Source: Closterium sp. Naga37s-1 (Eukaryota; Streptophyta; Zygnematophyceae; Desmidiales; Closteriaceae). From it: a DNA stretch of 64,000 nucleotides. Of the stretch, positions 21,003 through 33,377 are shown piece by piece. The position numbers and the translations under genes were made by a program. How positions within the stretch are numbered: the first letter of the stretch is position 1; the number at the start of each line of letters is the position of its first letter. Below the pieces are notes generated by a model that ran no database searches, was not told where the DNA came from, and worked only from the letters and a program-made list of their open reading frames with translations. The stretch lies in contig CANJKZ010000723.1 in the NCBI GenBank assembly GCA_947471745.1, positions 7,570,501 through 7,634,500 of the forward strand, in the 5' to 3' direction.

Positions 21003-21127
21003 TGTCAGATTTATATGACATAGCTACTGTAGGCTATAGTGGGGTGGCACATATGGGGTACAGTTTTCTAGGGTTTGCTTTTTGTACCCAACTTTCACTT
21101 AGTCATTTCATTCCTCGTTTCTTCTCA
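21003..21127 (+). repeat. 3' LTR of copia B
   Basis: 125 bp, identical to 13581-13705, followed by target duplication TCTCG. Confidence 0.96.
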
Positions 21128-21132
21128 TCTCG

Positions 21133-22064
21133 CCCTCGTGAAGTCGGAGCTGTAGAAGAGACACACGTGCACAGACCTGGGTGAACTGCGCAGCTACCTT
21201 GGCTTGCAGATCACCCGGGACAGAGCACGCCGCACCATCACACTGACTCAGTCACACATGGTGCATCAGGTCCTTCAGCGCTTCGGCTTCACCTGGTCCT
21301 CAGCACAGGCCACTCCTCTGGCTATAGGTCACTCGCTCTCAGCTCTGCCTTCGGATGAGTCCGTAGAGCCGAGTGGTCCTTACCCAGAGCTAGCTGGTTG
21401 CCTCATGTACCTGATGACTTGCACTCGTCCTGACCTAGCATACCCTCTTGGCCTTCTGGCCCGCTATGTGGCTCCTGGCAGGCACCGAAAGGTGCACATG
21501 GATGCTGCAAAGAGGGTATTGCGCTACTTGTGCAGTACATCGGGCATGGGGCTCGTGCTTGGAGGAGGGAGCTCAGTTGTTCTCACTAGGCACTCAGACG
21601 CTTCTTGGGCTGACGACCAGGCTACTCAGCGGTCGTCACAGGGTTACACCTTCAGCCTTGGCTCTGGCTCAGTTTCTTGGCGTTCTACTCGTTCGTCTTC
21701 AGTTCTCAGCTCCAGTTGTGAGGCTGAGATCTACGCCACAGCCATGGCTGCACAGGAGTTACGCTGGCTCACCTACCTGCTGACCGACCTGGGAGAGCGG
21801 CCTCGTTCTCCTCCAGTGCTGTACGTCGACAACAAGGCTGCTATTGCCTTGTGTGAGGAGCATAGACTAGAGCACAGGACGAAGCACGTCGCTCTACGTT
21901 ACTTTCTGGCTCGAGAGTTACAGCAGCGTGGTCAGCTTCGTCTGCGTTACGTGGCCACTCAGGCCAACACTGCTGATATATTCACCAAGGCACTTCAGTC
22001 TGGTGATCATCAGCGTTTCTGCACTTTGCTAGGGCTTGTGCCCACTTTTCCTCACTTGTTGTAG
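21133..22064 (+). pseudogene. gag-pol: Copia A gag-pol, C-terminal portion (end of reverse transcriptase, RNase H)
   Basis: It resumes the copia A frame after removal of copia B, with a TAG at 21153-21155 (VKSEL*KRHTC; copia B has Gln). It continues with the reverse-transcriptase connection (LGLQITRDRA, QVLQRFGF) and RNase H with its acidic residues in HSDASWADD, SCEAEIYA, YVDNKA and NTADIFTKA. It ends at TAG 22062-22064. Confidence 0.93.
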
Positions 22065-22286
22065 ACTCTGCCTGTACTGTGATCTATATATATATACCTG
22101 CATGCTTGCTAGATATAGATCACTGTGATGTTTGTGCTACATATATGCCTCTGCATGTGAACTGGCCTTGTGGTCCTTTGCTTGTGCTCAGAGTGTGTGG
22201 TGACGTTGTGATCCACCCTGAGCTTGCTTTGCCTTTCTTGACTGGTCTTGTGACCCCTTGCTCTCCCCACTTTGCCTATGGGGGTG

Positions 22287-22414
22287 TGTCAAACATTATA
22301 TATATGTTATTGCTGTGTAGGCTATAGTGGGTTAGCCTTTAGGGGGTACACAACTCTAGGGTTTCATACTTGTACTCCAATCTTTCATAGTTCAATCACT
22401 TCTTGTTTCTAACA
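22287..22414 (+). repeat. 3' LTR of copia A
   Basis: 128 bp; two substitutions relative to 7894-8021, followed by GCAGC. Confidence 0.95.
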
Positions 22415-25319
22415 GCAGCTGCTGTTCCCACGTGGTCGGGTCGTCATACGTGGCCCTGATGAGCTGTTCCATGGTCTGATTTGTCCGTTCTATCTGTCCG
22501 TCGGTTTCGGGGTGGTATGATGAACTGAACTGCAGTCGTGTGCCGAACTGCTGCCACAGGTTCCGCCAGAAGTTGCTGGTGAATTTCGTGTCGCGGTCGC
22601 TGATGATCGCGGCTGGTATCCCGTGCAGTCGAACGACGGTGGAGATGAAGAGGCGTGCTGTTTCTTCGGCTGTGATTGTTTTTTTGCAGGCTGCGAAATG
22701 TGCCATTTTTGTCAGTCGATCGACGACGACCAGGTTCACGTCGTTTCCACTCGCCCCGGCCAGTAACCCCGTGACGAAGTCCATCGTCACCTGCTGCCAA
22801 GCACGCTCTGGGGGTGGTATCGGCTGCAACTGTCCCGCCGGCCGCTGTCGTGATGATTTCATGAGTTGACAAGTGGGACACGATGCCACGTGTCGTTGTA
22901 CGTCGGTCAACATTTCGGGCCAGTAATAATACCGCTGTAGCTGCTGCCGTGTTTTTTCTACGCCGAAATGCCCCGAGGTAACTCCGTCGTGTGCCTCCTG
23001 TAATAGTAATTCCCGTAGCAGTGTATACCCAGGCACCCAAATGCAGTCAATCCCGGTTTTTACGTAATAGACTCCCCTTGCTGCTGCGAACTGCTGCGAA
23101 TTTCCTCATGTGAAGAATGGATCCGTTTGGTACCCGTGGGTGAATAGGCCTGTCAGTAGCGGGCTTGTCTGGGCGAGTAGTATTGCGTGGATCTGGGCAG
23201 TGGGGCGGGTCAGTGCGTCGACGATGTTCGAGGCTCCCTTTTTGTAAGTGACCGTGTAGTGAAAATTGGACTCGAGGAAGTCTAGCCAGCGAATCTGTCG
23301 TGGGTTGAGGTGTGGCTGTGCGCGAAGGTACTGTAGTGATTTATGGTCTGTCCGTACTGTCACGTCCGCGCCAGTCAAGTAACAGCGCCATACTTTGAAC
23401 GCGTGCACGATCGCAAGCATTTCGCGGTCGTGTATCGGGTAATTTTTCTCAGGCGGATGTAGTTTTCGTGACTCGTATGCGATAGGCTGTAGGCCATTGC
23501 CAAAATCCTGTAGCAGTACGGCTCCGATGGCGATATCGCTTGCGTCGGTAACTACTTCGAATGGGCGGTGTGGGTCGGCGATGCGCAGGACGGGCGGTGA
23601 ACAGAGAACATTTTTCAGGGCAGAGAAGGCAGCATGCTCTTTCTCCCCCCACGAAAAAGCGACCCCCTTCCGCAGTAAATCCGTCAGTGGGGCAGTTAAC
23701 CGTGCAATATCGGGGACGAACCGACGCACATAATTAACGAACCCCAAGAAACTCTGCAGCTCCGTGATGTTCGTCGGGGGACGCCACGCTTTTACCGTAT
23801 CCAGCTTCTTTGGGTCGATTTCAACTCCAGCCTCCGAAATAACGTGCCCCAAGAATTCTAACCTATTCTGGAAGAACTCGCACTTGGAACCCTTGGTCAG
23901 TAATCTGTGCTCGTCTAAAACCTTAAGCACTGCTTCCAGATCTGCTAAGTGCTGCTGCTTATCCCGACTGTAAACTAGGATGTCGTCGAGGTAAACTATG
24001 ACACATTTATCTAAGAGCGGCCTAAATGCCTCGTTCATGGCCATCTGAAAAGTCGCCGGTGCGTTGGTCAGCCCGAATGGCATCACAGTGTACTCGAACG
24101 ACCCGTACCTAGTCCTGAAGGCTCTTTTGGCGCAATCCGATGGCTCGACTCTAATCTGGTGGTAACCTCCCCGTAAATCGATTTTCGAAAAAACCCGTGC
24201 TGTTCGCAGTTGGTCGATCAGTTCGTCGGCGTGGGGAATGGGGTACCGCGACTTGACTGTTACCCTGTTCAGTGCTCTGTAGTCGATACACATGCGGAAA
24301 CCCCCGTCTTTTTTCGGCGTGAACAGTATCGGTGCGGCGAACGGTGACGAGCTCGGTCGGATGAATTTTTTCTCTAACAGGTAATCTAACTGCTTCCTTA
24401 GTTCGTCGAGCTCGGGCTGTGTCAGTCTGAACTGGCGCTGTACGGTTGGCTGTGCCCCCGGTTCTAATTCGATTCGGTGGTCATGTGCTCGCTGAGGTGG
24501 CAGTCCTTCCGGTAAGTCGTCGGGGAAAATCCCAGGGTACCGTTTCAACAGTTCCTGTAATTCGGGCGGTACGGCTGCCAGCAGTTTCTTGAAATCACTC
24601 GGCTGCTCTGCTTCCTCTACTACTGCGATGTCTACTGCGTACACGCCAGCTCCAGCAGCGACAGCCCGTTTCATTGTGATGGCGTTGACGTGTACCGTTG
24701 AAGACTCGGGCGACTGCCAGCGAGGTAGTTCGACCCAGTTACCGCTACTTCGCACGGTGCAGCTACCCGTCGTCCAGTCAATTCGCGGGTTATACCGTCG
24801 CAGCCAATCGCGCCCCAGTAAAAAATCGTGCCCATCCAGTGTCGTTGAGAGCATTTCCTGTGTAAACCCGAAATTCCCCCCGCAGCGGACTTTGACTCTC
24901 TCTACCTTTTCCCGTATGGCCAGTGGCGTGCCGTCGACTAAGCGCGCGTCTATCTCCGGTAAGCAACGGCTAAGTATCAGCTGTAGTTTTCGTGCGGTTG
25001 CGGTATTAACTAAACTGTGGCTTGCTCCTCCGTCGATAAAAATCTTCACTGCTGCTCCCTGTATTTTCCCGTGGATCAGTACTGGGCAATCCGTCGCTGT
25101 ACCCTCCTTATTCGTCCGAGTCCGATCGATAGCATGAATCGGTACTGTGACTCGGTGAGGGTCGGTGGGGTTGGGCGAGCAGGCAGTCTCGTCAGTAGTT
25201 GGCCCGATTCCTACTGACTGCTGGCGTTTCCCTGCCTTGGAGACTCCCTCCCCTGCTCTGCTCCGCGGCGCCTTAGCTCCTCTGGGCATTCGCTCTTGCG
25301 ATGGCCCGTCCTGTTGCAA
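22415..25319 (-). pseudogene. pol: Gypsy pol, main part: protease, reverse transcriptase, RNase H, integrase
   Basis: Read on the minus strand from about 25226 (frameshift site) downward. Order: aspartic protease with FIDGGASHS (about 24,990-25,030); reverse transcriptase with FTPKKDGGFRM, DLRGGYHQI, MPFGLTNAP and the YLDD catalytic box (about 23985); RNase H (VVTDASDIAIGA, TDHKSLQYL); a TGA at 23106-23108 in the same frame just after RNase H; then integrase with an HHCC zinc domain (HFGVEKTR...CPTCQ), and catalytic D in MDFVTGL, D in SDRDTKF, E in DGQIERTN. Copia A interrupts it after WEQQL, and the C-terminus continues at 7888. RT motifs and the chromodomain place it in the chromovirus branch. 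Confidence 0.93.
25191..25232 (-). promoter_or_regulatory. -1 ribosomal frameshift signal between gypsy gag and pol
   Basis: On the minus strand the heptamer GGGAAAC (plus 25226-25232) is in gag frame as CAG GGA AAC, the X XXY YYZ form. A 7-nt spacer (25219-25225) is followed by a perfect 8-bp stem, GTCAGTAG (plus 25211-25218) with CTACTGAC (plus 25191-25198), and a 12-nt loop. The gag stop TAG (25211-25213) lies inside the stem. A -1 slip leads exactly into the pol frame (GGG AAA CGC). The loop GGGC could pair with a GCCC downstream to make a pseudoknot. Heptamer, spacing and frame all match known -1 sites. Confidence 0.85.
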
Positions 25320-26059
25320 GCAAAGCAGCGCCTCTTAAACGGCGCGGCAGCTGCATTCGTCGCAACAGCGTGTACAGTGGCGTGCTCGATCGGTCCCCGA
25401 GGACGATGTCCATAGTAGGACCCCGGTCTCGGACGGCGTAAAATATCGATTTTCTCGGCGAGCGCGAGAATCTCGTTGAAGTTCGAGAGCCCGCGTAGCA
25501 TGATTTCGTGCGAGATGTCCGGCTTCAGCCCTCCGACGTAACGGTCCACCCGCTCCGCTTCGTGCATGTAGCCGACTTGCTCGCATAATGCGAGAAAACC
25601 ACTCGTATAGTCTTGAACCGATCCGAGCTGCCGCCAAATGCGCAATCTCTGACGCGCCGAAATAGAAGCCGCGATCGGCTCGAAGCGCGCCCGAAGCCCT
25701 GCGCACCACGCATCCCACGTGCTGTATTGGGCGGTCTCGCAGAATGAACTCCAGGTGACAGCTGGACCCGTGGGCCCTTCCTCTTGCGACGGTGGCTCGT
25801 AGGCGCGTGGCGACGTCACGATGACTCGCCACCAGTCCATGGCGGGGCCCCTTAGCAGCGAAACGGCATACCGAATCTTCGCTGCGTCCGACTCGACGTA
25901 ATTTGCGTCGAAGAAGACGTTCATCGTGAAGACCCACGATTGAACCGTCGGACCTCCACGCTGGCTCGGGTCGAAGCAGGGCGGGCGTTGCGGCTTGAGT
26001 GGCATTGGTGCCATAATGGCCTGTTCGCCACTTGTCGCTGCGAACTCCACGTGCCGACG
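25211..26059 (-). pseudogene. gag: Gypsy gag, C-terminal part
   Basis: This continues gag from 33507 once copia C is removed (EPRKARRHVEF bridges the site in frame). It contains the retrotransposon Gag capsid region (AMDWWRVIV, TWSSFCE, FLALCEQVGY, YVGGLKPDI) and a CCHC zinc knuckle (CFACNRTGHRKSEC). It ends at TAG 25211-25213 and overlaps pol by 109 nt in the -1 frame. The complete gag is 393 codons including the stop. Gag forms the particle and packages element RNA. Confidence 0.92.
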
Positions 26060-26064
26060 GGCTT

Positions 26065-26193
26065 TGAGAAGAAACAAGGAATGAATGAACTATGAATGAA
26101 TTGAGTACAAGTAATAACCCTAATTGGGTTGTACCCCTTATGGGCTACCCCACTATAGCCTACACAATATGCATGAGCTATAATGTTCTGACA
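26065..26193 (-). repeat. 3' LTR of copia C
   Basis: 129 bp, identical to 33378-33506; on the plus strand it reads TGAGAAG...TCTGACA. Confidence 0.96.
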
Positions 26194-26405
26194 CACCCCC
26201 ATAGGCAAAGTGGGGGAGAACAAGGGGTCACAAGACCAGTCAAGTAAAGCAAAGCAAAGCAAGCTCAGGGTGGATCACAAAGTCACCACACATTCCGAGC
26301 ACAAGTTCAAGGCCACAAGGCCAGTTCACATGCAGGAGTACATATATATAAAAAAGGCTAGACAAGCAAGAGCAGGTATATATATATGTAACAGTACAAG
26401 CACGG

Positions 26406-29400
26406 TCAAGAGGTAAGCAAGTGAGGCAAGGTAGGCACAAGGCCCAGCTTAGTACAGAAGCGCTGATGGTCACAAGGCGCAAGCGCCTTGGTGAAGATAT
26501 CAGCAGTGTTGGCCTCAGAGGCCACGTACGCAAGACGCAGCTGACCACGCTGCTGCAGCTCACGAGCAAGAAAGTAGCGGAGAGCAATGTGCTTCGTTCT
26601 GTGCTCCAGTCGCTGCTCCCGACACAAGGCCAGCATGGCCTTGTTGTCTACGTACAGCACTGGAGGAGAACGAGGCGGCTCTCCGAGGTCAGTCAGCAGG
26701 TAGGTGAGCCAGCGAAGCTCCTGTGCAGCCATGGCTCCTGCGTAGATCTCAGCCTCACAACTGGAGCCGAGAACAGAAGACGAGCGAGTAGCCCGCCACG
26801 AAACAGAGCCGGAACCAAGGCTGAAGGTGTAACCCTGTGACGACCGCTGCGTAGCCTGGTCGTCAGCCCAAGAAGCGTCTGCGTGCCCAGTAAGGACCAC
26901 TGGACTCTGCCCTCCAAGCACAAGCCCCATGCCCGACGTACTGCACAAGTAGCGCAACACCCTCTTCGCTGCAGCCATGTGCTCCGGTCTGTGTCTCCCA
27001 GGAGCAACATAGCGTGCGAGAATGCTAAGAGGGTATGCAAGGTCAGGTCGTGTGCAGGTCATCAGGTACATGAGGCAGCCAACAAGCTCTGGGTACGGGC
27101 CACTCGACTCTACGGACTCATCCGAAGGCAGAGCTGAGAGCGAGTGGCGAGTAGGCAGAGGAGTGGCCTGAGGCGAGGAGTACGTGAAGCCGAAGCGCTG
27201 AAGGACCTGCTGCACCATGTGTGACTGAGTCAGGGTAATGGTGCGGCGTGCTCTGTCCCGAGTGATCTGCAAGCCAAGGTAGCTGCGGAGTTCACCCAGG
27301 TCAGTGCACGTGTGTCTCTTCTGCAGCTCGGACTTCACGTGGGCGAGTCCAGCAGTGTCAGCTGTGGCAAAGACCAAGTCGTCGACGTACACGAGGATGT
27401 AGAACGGCGGCAAAGAAGTGTCGGTGCGCAGAAACAGCGACGGGTCGGCAGTAGAGGGAGCAAACCCAAGAGCCGCAAGTGTAGTCCTCAGTGTGTCGTG
27501 CCACTCACGCGGTGCCTGGCGGAGACCGTAGACTGGCCGCCGTAGGCTCCACTGGGTGCCAGGAGGAAAAGACCCAGTGAAACCAGGTGGGCGACGCAGC
27601 CAGATCTCCTCGTGCAGGCTGCCCTGCAAGAAAGCAGTGCTGAAGTCAAGAGAGTGTAGCTCGTAGTCACGGTGAGCAGCTACGTGCAGCAGTACCCGAA
27701 GAGTGGTCATCTTCGGGGTGGGAGAGAAGGTCTGAAAGTAGTCAACTCCCTGCCGCTGACTGAAGCCTCGAGCCACGTAACGCGCCTTGAAGACAGGCGG
27801 AGAACCCGGCGGCCGCTTCACCCTGAAAATCCACATGCCACTGACGATGTTCGCCCCAGGAGGGGGAACAGCGTCAACGTAGGTGCCTGTGGACTTCCAG
27901 GAAGCCATCTCTGCGTCCATAGCTGCCTGCCACTGAGAGGAGTAGGGACCCTCTATCGCCTCCGCGTAAGAGCGCGGAGTTGGGATGTCAAGTGCATCCG
28001 GGTCTCCCTCAGGGGTAAGCAGTACGGACACGAGATGAGGTGAAGCAGCGGCCAAGCACTGGAACTCCTCCTGCCTGTCGTCAAGGACGTCCGTGCCAAG
28101 GGCACACTCACCCCCGACGGACGGAGGACAGACAGACTCAGACTCAGCAACAAGACTGGCGACGTAGTCTAGGCGACAGCGAGCAGCAAAGTCGACGAGC
28201 TCAGCAACTAGGGCAGACGCAGCAGTGGACTCAAAGGAAGGGTCAGTGACGACAGTAGCAAGGAGACGCGTGACAGTAGGACTGGCAGCACGAAGAGAGT
28301 CCGACTCCGGGTCGGCAAGAGCAGGAAGAGAAGACTCAGGAGGAGAAGGCAAAGGGGCACGCAGAGGAGCAGTGGACAGACGCAGAGACATCCGGTGCGT
28401 GCCAGGGACAGGAGGAGGACGCTGACGCGAACCGCGACCACTAGTGCGAGCAGCACGGACAGGCGACGCAGGGCGAGACGCAGGCTCACGACGCTCAGCA
28501 AGACCTCCAGTAGGACCAGTGTAGGGAGACGGAGCAGGCAGTGGGGAGGCCGGCTGTAACTGTAACTGCGACGGGACAGGCTGTGGACACTCTAAGGGAG
28601 GAGGAGGACCAGTAGAAGACGGGAGACCAAGAACCTGCTGAAGGAGCGGAACGAAGTACGGCCGAGGCCGCGCGGCGACTCCAGACACAGCAGGGACAGC
28701 ACCAGCACCCCCTGTGGCAGCACCAGCACCAGTAGCCCCAGCAGCACCAGCAGTACCCCCAGCAGGACCGCCTCCAGGACCGACAGCAGTAGCCTCCGCG
28801 CCAACACCCGCAGCAGCTCCAGCTCCAGAAGTACCCGCAGGTCCAGCAGCTCCAGTACGCCCAGTACGAGCACCTCCGGGACCCGTGGCACCAGCTCCCT
28901 CAGCAGCAACAGAAACTCCAGTACCCGCAGCTCCTCCAGCTCCAGCAGCTCGCCTCCAGCGCCGGGCAAACCACTCACGCAGCTCCTGTGGAGAGAGTGG
29001 CTCCCGGCAAGAAGAAGCACCCGGAGAACCGCCAGGCACAGCACCAGGAGGCCCAGCTCCCTCAGGCTCCGCACCCCCAGGCTCAGCACCTCCAGGCGTA
29101 GCACCCCCAGGCTCAGCACCCCCAGACGCAGCACCCCCAGGCGTAGCACCCCTAAACTCAGCACCCCCAGGCTCAGCACCCCCAGTCGTAGTACCCTCAG
29201 GCTCAGCACCCCCAGGCGTAGCACCCACACGCTCAGCACCCCCAGAGTCAGCACTCCCAGGCTCAGCACCCTCAGCAGCACCAGAGTCACCAGCGACCTC
29301 GACAGGCTCAACAGCGTCTACGTGGGACACACCTGAAGGGGCAGGACCCTGAGGGGGGAGGGGGTCTACCGGGGGGGGACCTGGTACCAGGAAGAGCGGT

Positions 29401-32336
29401 GGCGGGGGGAGGGACGGAGTGCGGTAGGGGAAGAGGCGGTAGTAGGGGACCGACTCGTCGAACGTGACGTCCTGGGAGGACAGAACACGGCGAGAGGTGG
29501 GGTGGTAGAACTGCCACCCTGGGGCGTCAGGGGGGAAACCCAGGAAGACGCAAGGAGCAGCACGAGGGGACAGCTTGTCCGCAGACAAGTCGCGGACAAA
29601 CGCCCGAGATCCCTAGACACGGAACGCAGACGCATCGCCAACCTTCCCCGTCCACAGCAAGGCTGGGGAGGTCTCCGGCATGGAGACCCTGGGCTGAAGG
29701 TTGATCTGATGCGCCGCGTACCGAACCGCAAACGGCCACAGAAAATGGGGGGCAGCCGCATGCATCATGGACGTACGGGCGACGTCCATGACCATGCCAA
29801 TGCGGCGCTCAGCAATCCCATTTTGCTGTGGAGAGTCCGGAAGCGTGAAGGTCTGGCGGATGCCTCGTGCACGACAGTAGGCTCGCAGAAGGCCAGAGGA
29901 GAACTCTCCTCCTCTGTCAGAGTGCAGACGCAGAACAGGAAAGTCCGAGCCGAAGCTCCGCCTGAGCTGGAGACGAGCTGCGCGGATCCAGTCGATCAAC
30001 ACCTCAGTGACATCACCCTTGCTGCGCAAGGGGAAGACTGTGGTGTAACGCGAGTAGTCGTCAACCACCAGCAGGAAGTAGCGCTCGTGACCCTGTCCAC
30101 GGACGCGGGCCGGGCCCCACACGTCCATGTGAAGCGTCTGCAGCGGGGCCTCTGTCGGAGGAAACTGGGAGGAGTGAGGGGTAGCCCGCTGTCGTCCCTC
30201 GACACAGGGGACGCAGGTAGGGCCAGGCCCCGGAGGAAGTGGAGGGAGGGACCGGGGAAGACCAGAGACAAGGACACGGGAGGCCATGCTCCGGAGACGA
30301 AGCAGGGAGGGGTGACCAAGGCGGTGGTGCCAGAGGAGAGTCTCGTGAGACAGGAGGCGACACGAGCAGGGGGCAGACTCAGGACCAGACCTGGACGCTG
30401 CAGCAAACACCTGACCCGACGCAGCTACCTGACCAGACGCAGGGACCGGAGGAGACGCAGTGGTCAGTGTGTACAGGCTCGACCCCGGCCGACGTGTAAA
30501 CGTGGCCAGGTGTCGGCCTGTCCGAGCGTCCGTGCAGTGGGTCACCCGCTGACTCGCAGGAGTGAACTGGTGAACCCCCGCATCCTGTAGGTCAGCACCA
30601 CTCACCAAGTTCGTAGAGAACGAGGGGAGGTAAAGACCAGACAGGGTGCCAGAGGGGGCCGCCGGACACGGGAGGACAGTGGAGAAGTGAGCAAGGACAG
30701 GACCCCCAGAGGGGTCTGCCAGAGAGACCGCAACTGGCCGGCCAAGTGGCGTGAGTGTGGTGCGGTCTCGAAAGAAGGAGCGAGAAGCCCCCGAGTCAAG
30801 GGTAAAGGTGTGGGAGGCCGAAGCCGACGCAGAACCTGAGAGAGCAGACTCACCAGTACCTGAGGGAGCAGACGCACCTAGAGCAGCAGCCTCGCTAGCA
30901 CCTAGAGCAGCAGCCTCACCAGGACCTAGAGCAGCAGTCTCAATGCCCGGGTCGGGCGGAAAACACCGGTAACAGTCACCCTCATCACTAATAGTCACAG
31001 TATACATGGCAGCAAGAATAGCATCAAAGTCAAGGTCAAAGACAGCTACACCCGCCCTAGACAGCTCACCCCAGCGGGGGATCTCAGTGGCCTCAGGGAA
31101 CTGGTGATGCCAAGCGTCCGTCAGGCGGCCAAAGCAGCGCTGGGTGGAGTGCGCACCCCCGCACTGCTCACCCGCGCGGTCGCCGGTGCGCAGGACGTAG
31201 GTGCACGGACCAGTACCCCCACCCCTCTGGCGTGCAGTGTACCACTCACGGAGCTGCTGAGGGGAGGGGACGTCACGAGTGCGCTGCTGCTGCTGCTGCT
31301 GCTGCTGGCGCTGACCACCACCGGAGCTGACCCTCTGCGCAGCGCCACCCCGACCAGCTCCACCTCCTCCGCCGCCTCCTCCTCCACCGCCGCCACCTCC
31401 GCTCCCTCCGCCACCGCCGCTGCCGACTGCGCCTCCACTGCCGCCACCTACACCTCCACCCCCGCCACCACCCCCACCGCCACCCCCACCTCCTCCACCG
31501 CCTCCACTGCCGCCTCCACCGCCCCCGCTAGCTCCTCCAGCGCCCCTGCCCCCCTTGCCCCTGCCAGGGCGGCGTCTCCCGCTAGGGGTAGACGCTGCCC
31601 CAACCGACTCCAAACCAGCGAGGTCGGCCGCAGCAGCAGAGGCAACAGAGGGCAAAAGAGGGGAGGGGGAACACCCCTCAAAGATGGGGGTGCGAGGGTC
31701 ACCACGAGAGGCTCCTACAGCGACTATGCTCTTTTCTGCTGCTAGGAGGGCCTTCTCGAGGAGGTCAACGGTGAGAGTGGTGGGACAAACCGAGAGGAAG
31801 TGGTCCCTGACTACGCGAAGGGAGTCAGGGAGACGGGTGACTATGTAGTAGAGGGTGATGTACATGGGGGGGGGGTTCTTGGCGCAGAACTTAGCAGGAA
31901 GCGCAGCGCAGTAGCGAGTGTCACTAGTGCGGAGGTGCGTGATGAGGTCAGCGACTGTGGGAAAGGCAGCAAGGTCAGGGAAGAGGTACGGTAGCATGAG
32001 GCGGCTCAGTGCAGCAGTGGCAGGGGAGGAGTAGCGTGCAACTACAGCGTCGTACAAGGTCTGAGCACTCTTGTACTGGCTAAAGTGCGCACGCTCAGAG
32101 GTAGGTAAGTGGCGACGCACAGCAAGACGTGCAGCAGCATCGCGCGTGGCCCACTGTGAGCGAACAGTGGCGTCAGCATCAGCAGCGGGGGCAGGAGAGG
32201 CACCAGAAGTGAGGTCAAAGAGGGAGAGGCCGTCTGCTCTGTCGCACTGTAAGAAAAGCTGCAGGTCATCTATCCAGACGTCAAAGTCAATGGCCCGACC
32301 CTCAGCGTCAAAAGCGAGGACACTAGGGGTAGCCAT
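26406..32336 (-). pseudogene. gag-pol: Copia C Gag-Pol polyprotein, full length with one nonsense codon
   Basis: A single minus-strand frame of 1,977 codons from ATG at 32334-32336 to the stop at 26406-26408. It is broken only by TAG at 29613-29615, where copia B and D have Trp (VWGSR). Domains follow the copia B order: Gag core, Gly-rich tract, Gln run, C-x13-C-x3-H-x4-C motif, protease DSGAS, HHRLGHP, integrase (MDVWGP, HSDRGGEF, NGIAERR all present), GAEPGG-repeat linker, reverse transcriptase with YVDD and RNase H. The stop lies after the integrase catalytic core. The Tyr codon that is mutated to TAA in copia B is intact here. Confidence 0.95.
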
Positions 32337-32759
32337 GACAGCAGTAGACTAGCAGTGCAAACAGTAGGGTGAGGGCAGTGCTGTGAGAGAGGCGCTGCTC
32401 TTACCGGACAGGGCGGATCGGGCGGCTCGGCTGCAGGGCGGCTCGGCGACTCGACGGCTGGGCGGCGCGGCTGCTGGGCGGCTCGGCGGCTCGGCGGCTC
32501 GGCGGCTGGGCGGCTCGGCGGCGGGGCGGCTCGGCTGCTGGGCGGCTCGGCTGCTGGGCGTATCGGCGGCAGGGCGGCTCGGCTGCTGGGCGGCTCGGCT
32601 GCTGGGCGGCTCGGCGGCTGGGCGGCTCGGCTGCTGGGCGGCTCGGCGGCTGGGCGGCTCGGTTGCTGGGCGGCTCGGCGGCTCAGCGGCTGGGCTGCTC
32701 GTAGGAGTAGGCGCGGGGGCCGTAGGAGCAGGCGCCGGGGCCGTAGGAGCAGGGGCCGG

Positions 32760-33260
32760 AGGCCGCTAGGGCGGCGGATCGGGGCCGCGAAGGCGGCGGA
32801 TCGGGGCCGCGAGGGCGGCGGAGTAGGGGCCGCGAGCGCGGCGGAGAAGGGGCCGCGAGGGCGGCGGATCGGGGCCGCGAGGGCGGCGAATCGGGGCCGC
32901 AAGGGCGGCGGAGTAGGGGCCGCGAGGGCGGCGGATCGGGGCCGCGAAGGGCGGCGGATCGGGGCCGCGAGGGCGGCGGAGCGGGGCCGCGAGGGCGGCA
33001 GATCGGGGCCGCGAAGGGCGGCGGATCGGGGCCGCGAGGACGGCGGAGCGGGGCCGCGAGGGCGGCGGATAGGGGCCGCGAGCGCGGCGGAGAAGGGGCC
33101 GCGAGGGCGGCGGATCGGGGCCGCGAAGGGCGGCGGATCGGGGCCGCGAGGGCGGCGGATCGGGGCCGCGAGGGCGGCGGAGTAGGGGCCGCGAAGGGCG
33201 GCGGATAGAGCCGCGAGGGCGGCTCGAAGGGGGGCCGCGAGGGCGGCGCTAAGGGGCCGC
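32760..33260 (-). repeat. GC-rich 22-bp tandem array in the copia C leader
   Basis: Roughly 20 imperfect 21-23-bp units built on GGATCGGGGCCGCGAGGG (plus strand). It is next to a second array of GGCGGCTCGGCTGCTGG units (about 32440-32700). The sequence differs from the 21-bp array of copia B although both occupy the leader upstream of gag. Confidence 0.9.
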
Positions 33261-33348
33261 TAGGGCGGCGCGAGAGAGGGGAGCGCGACTCGGGCAGGGG
33301 CTGAGTGCGCTCCGGGCAGGAAAAAAAAAACGGTGGGCCCTAGGAACA

Positions 33349-33377
33349 GTTCCCACAGGGGAACCTGCTCGATACCA
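33349..33377 (-). promoter_or_regulatory. Primer-binding site and adjacent hairpin of copia C
   Basis: On the minus strand TGGTATCGAGCAGG follows the LTR, then GTTCCC, loop CTGT, GGGAAC (plus 33349-33364). Confidence 0.8.

Larger units (their letters stand above)
13581..21127 (+). mobile_element. Copia element B (Ty1/copia), nearly intact, inserted in the reverse transcriptase of copia A
   Basis: 125-bp LTRs at 13581-13705 and 21003-21127 are identical. The target duplication is TCTCG (13576-13580, 21128-21132). Removing the element restores the copia A frame across the site (TEALALVKSEL). Primer-binding site TGGTATCGAGC at 13706; polypurine tract CTATGGGGGTG just before 21003. Length 7,547 bp. 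The polyprotein is complete except for one TAA. Identical LTRs imply a recent insertion. Confidence 0.96.
7894..22414 (+). mobile_element. Copia element A (Ty1/copia), inserted in gypsy integrase, itself split by copia B
   Basis: 128-bp LTRs at 7894-8021 and 22287-22414 (TGTCAAACAT...TTCT[G/A]ACA) differ at two positions. The target duplication is GCAGC (7889-7893, 22415-22419). A primer-binding site TGGTATTAAGAGC begins at 8022 and a polypurine tract CTATGGGGGTG ends at 22286. Without copia B (13581-21127) the element is 6,969 bp. Coding sequence runs 8705-13580 and 21133-22064. It has one C-run frameshift, one internal deletion of about 45 codons and four in-frame TAG codons, so it is a dead copy. 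Confidence 0.95.
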
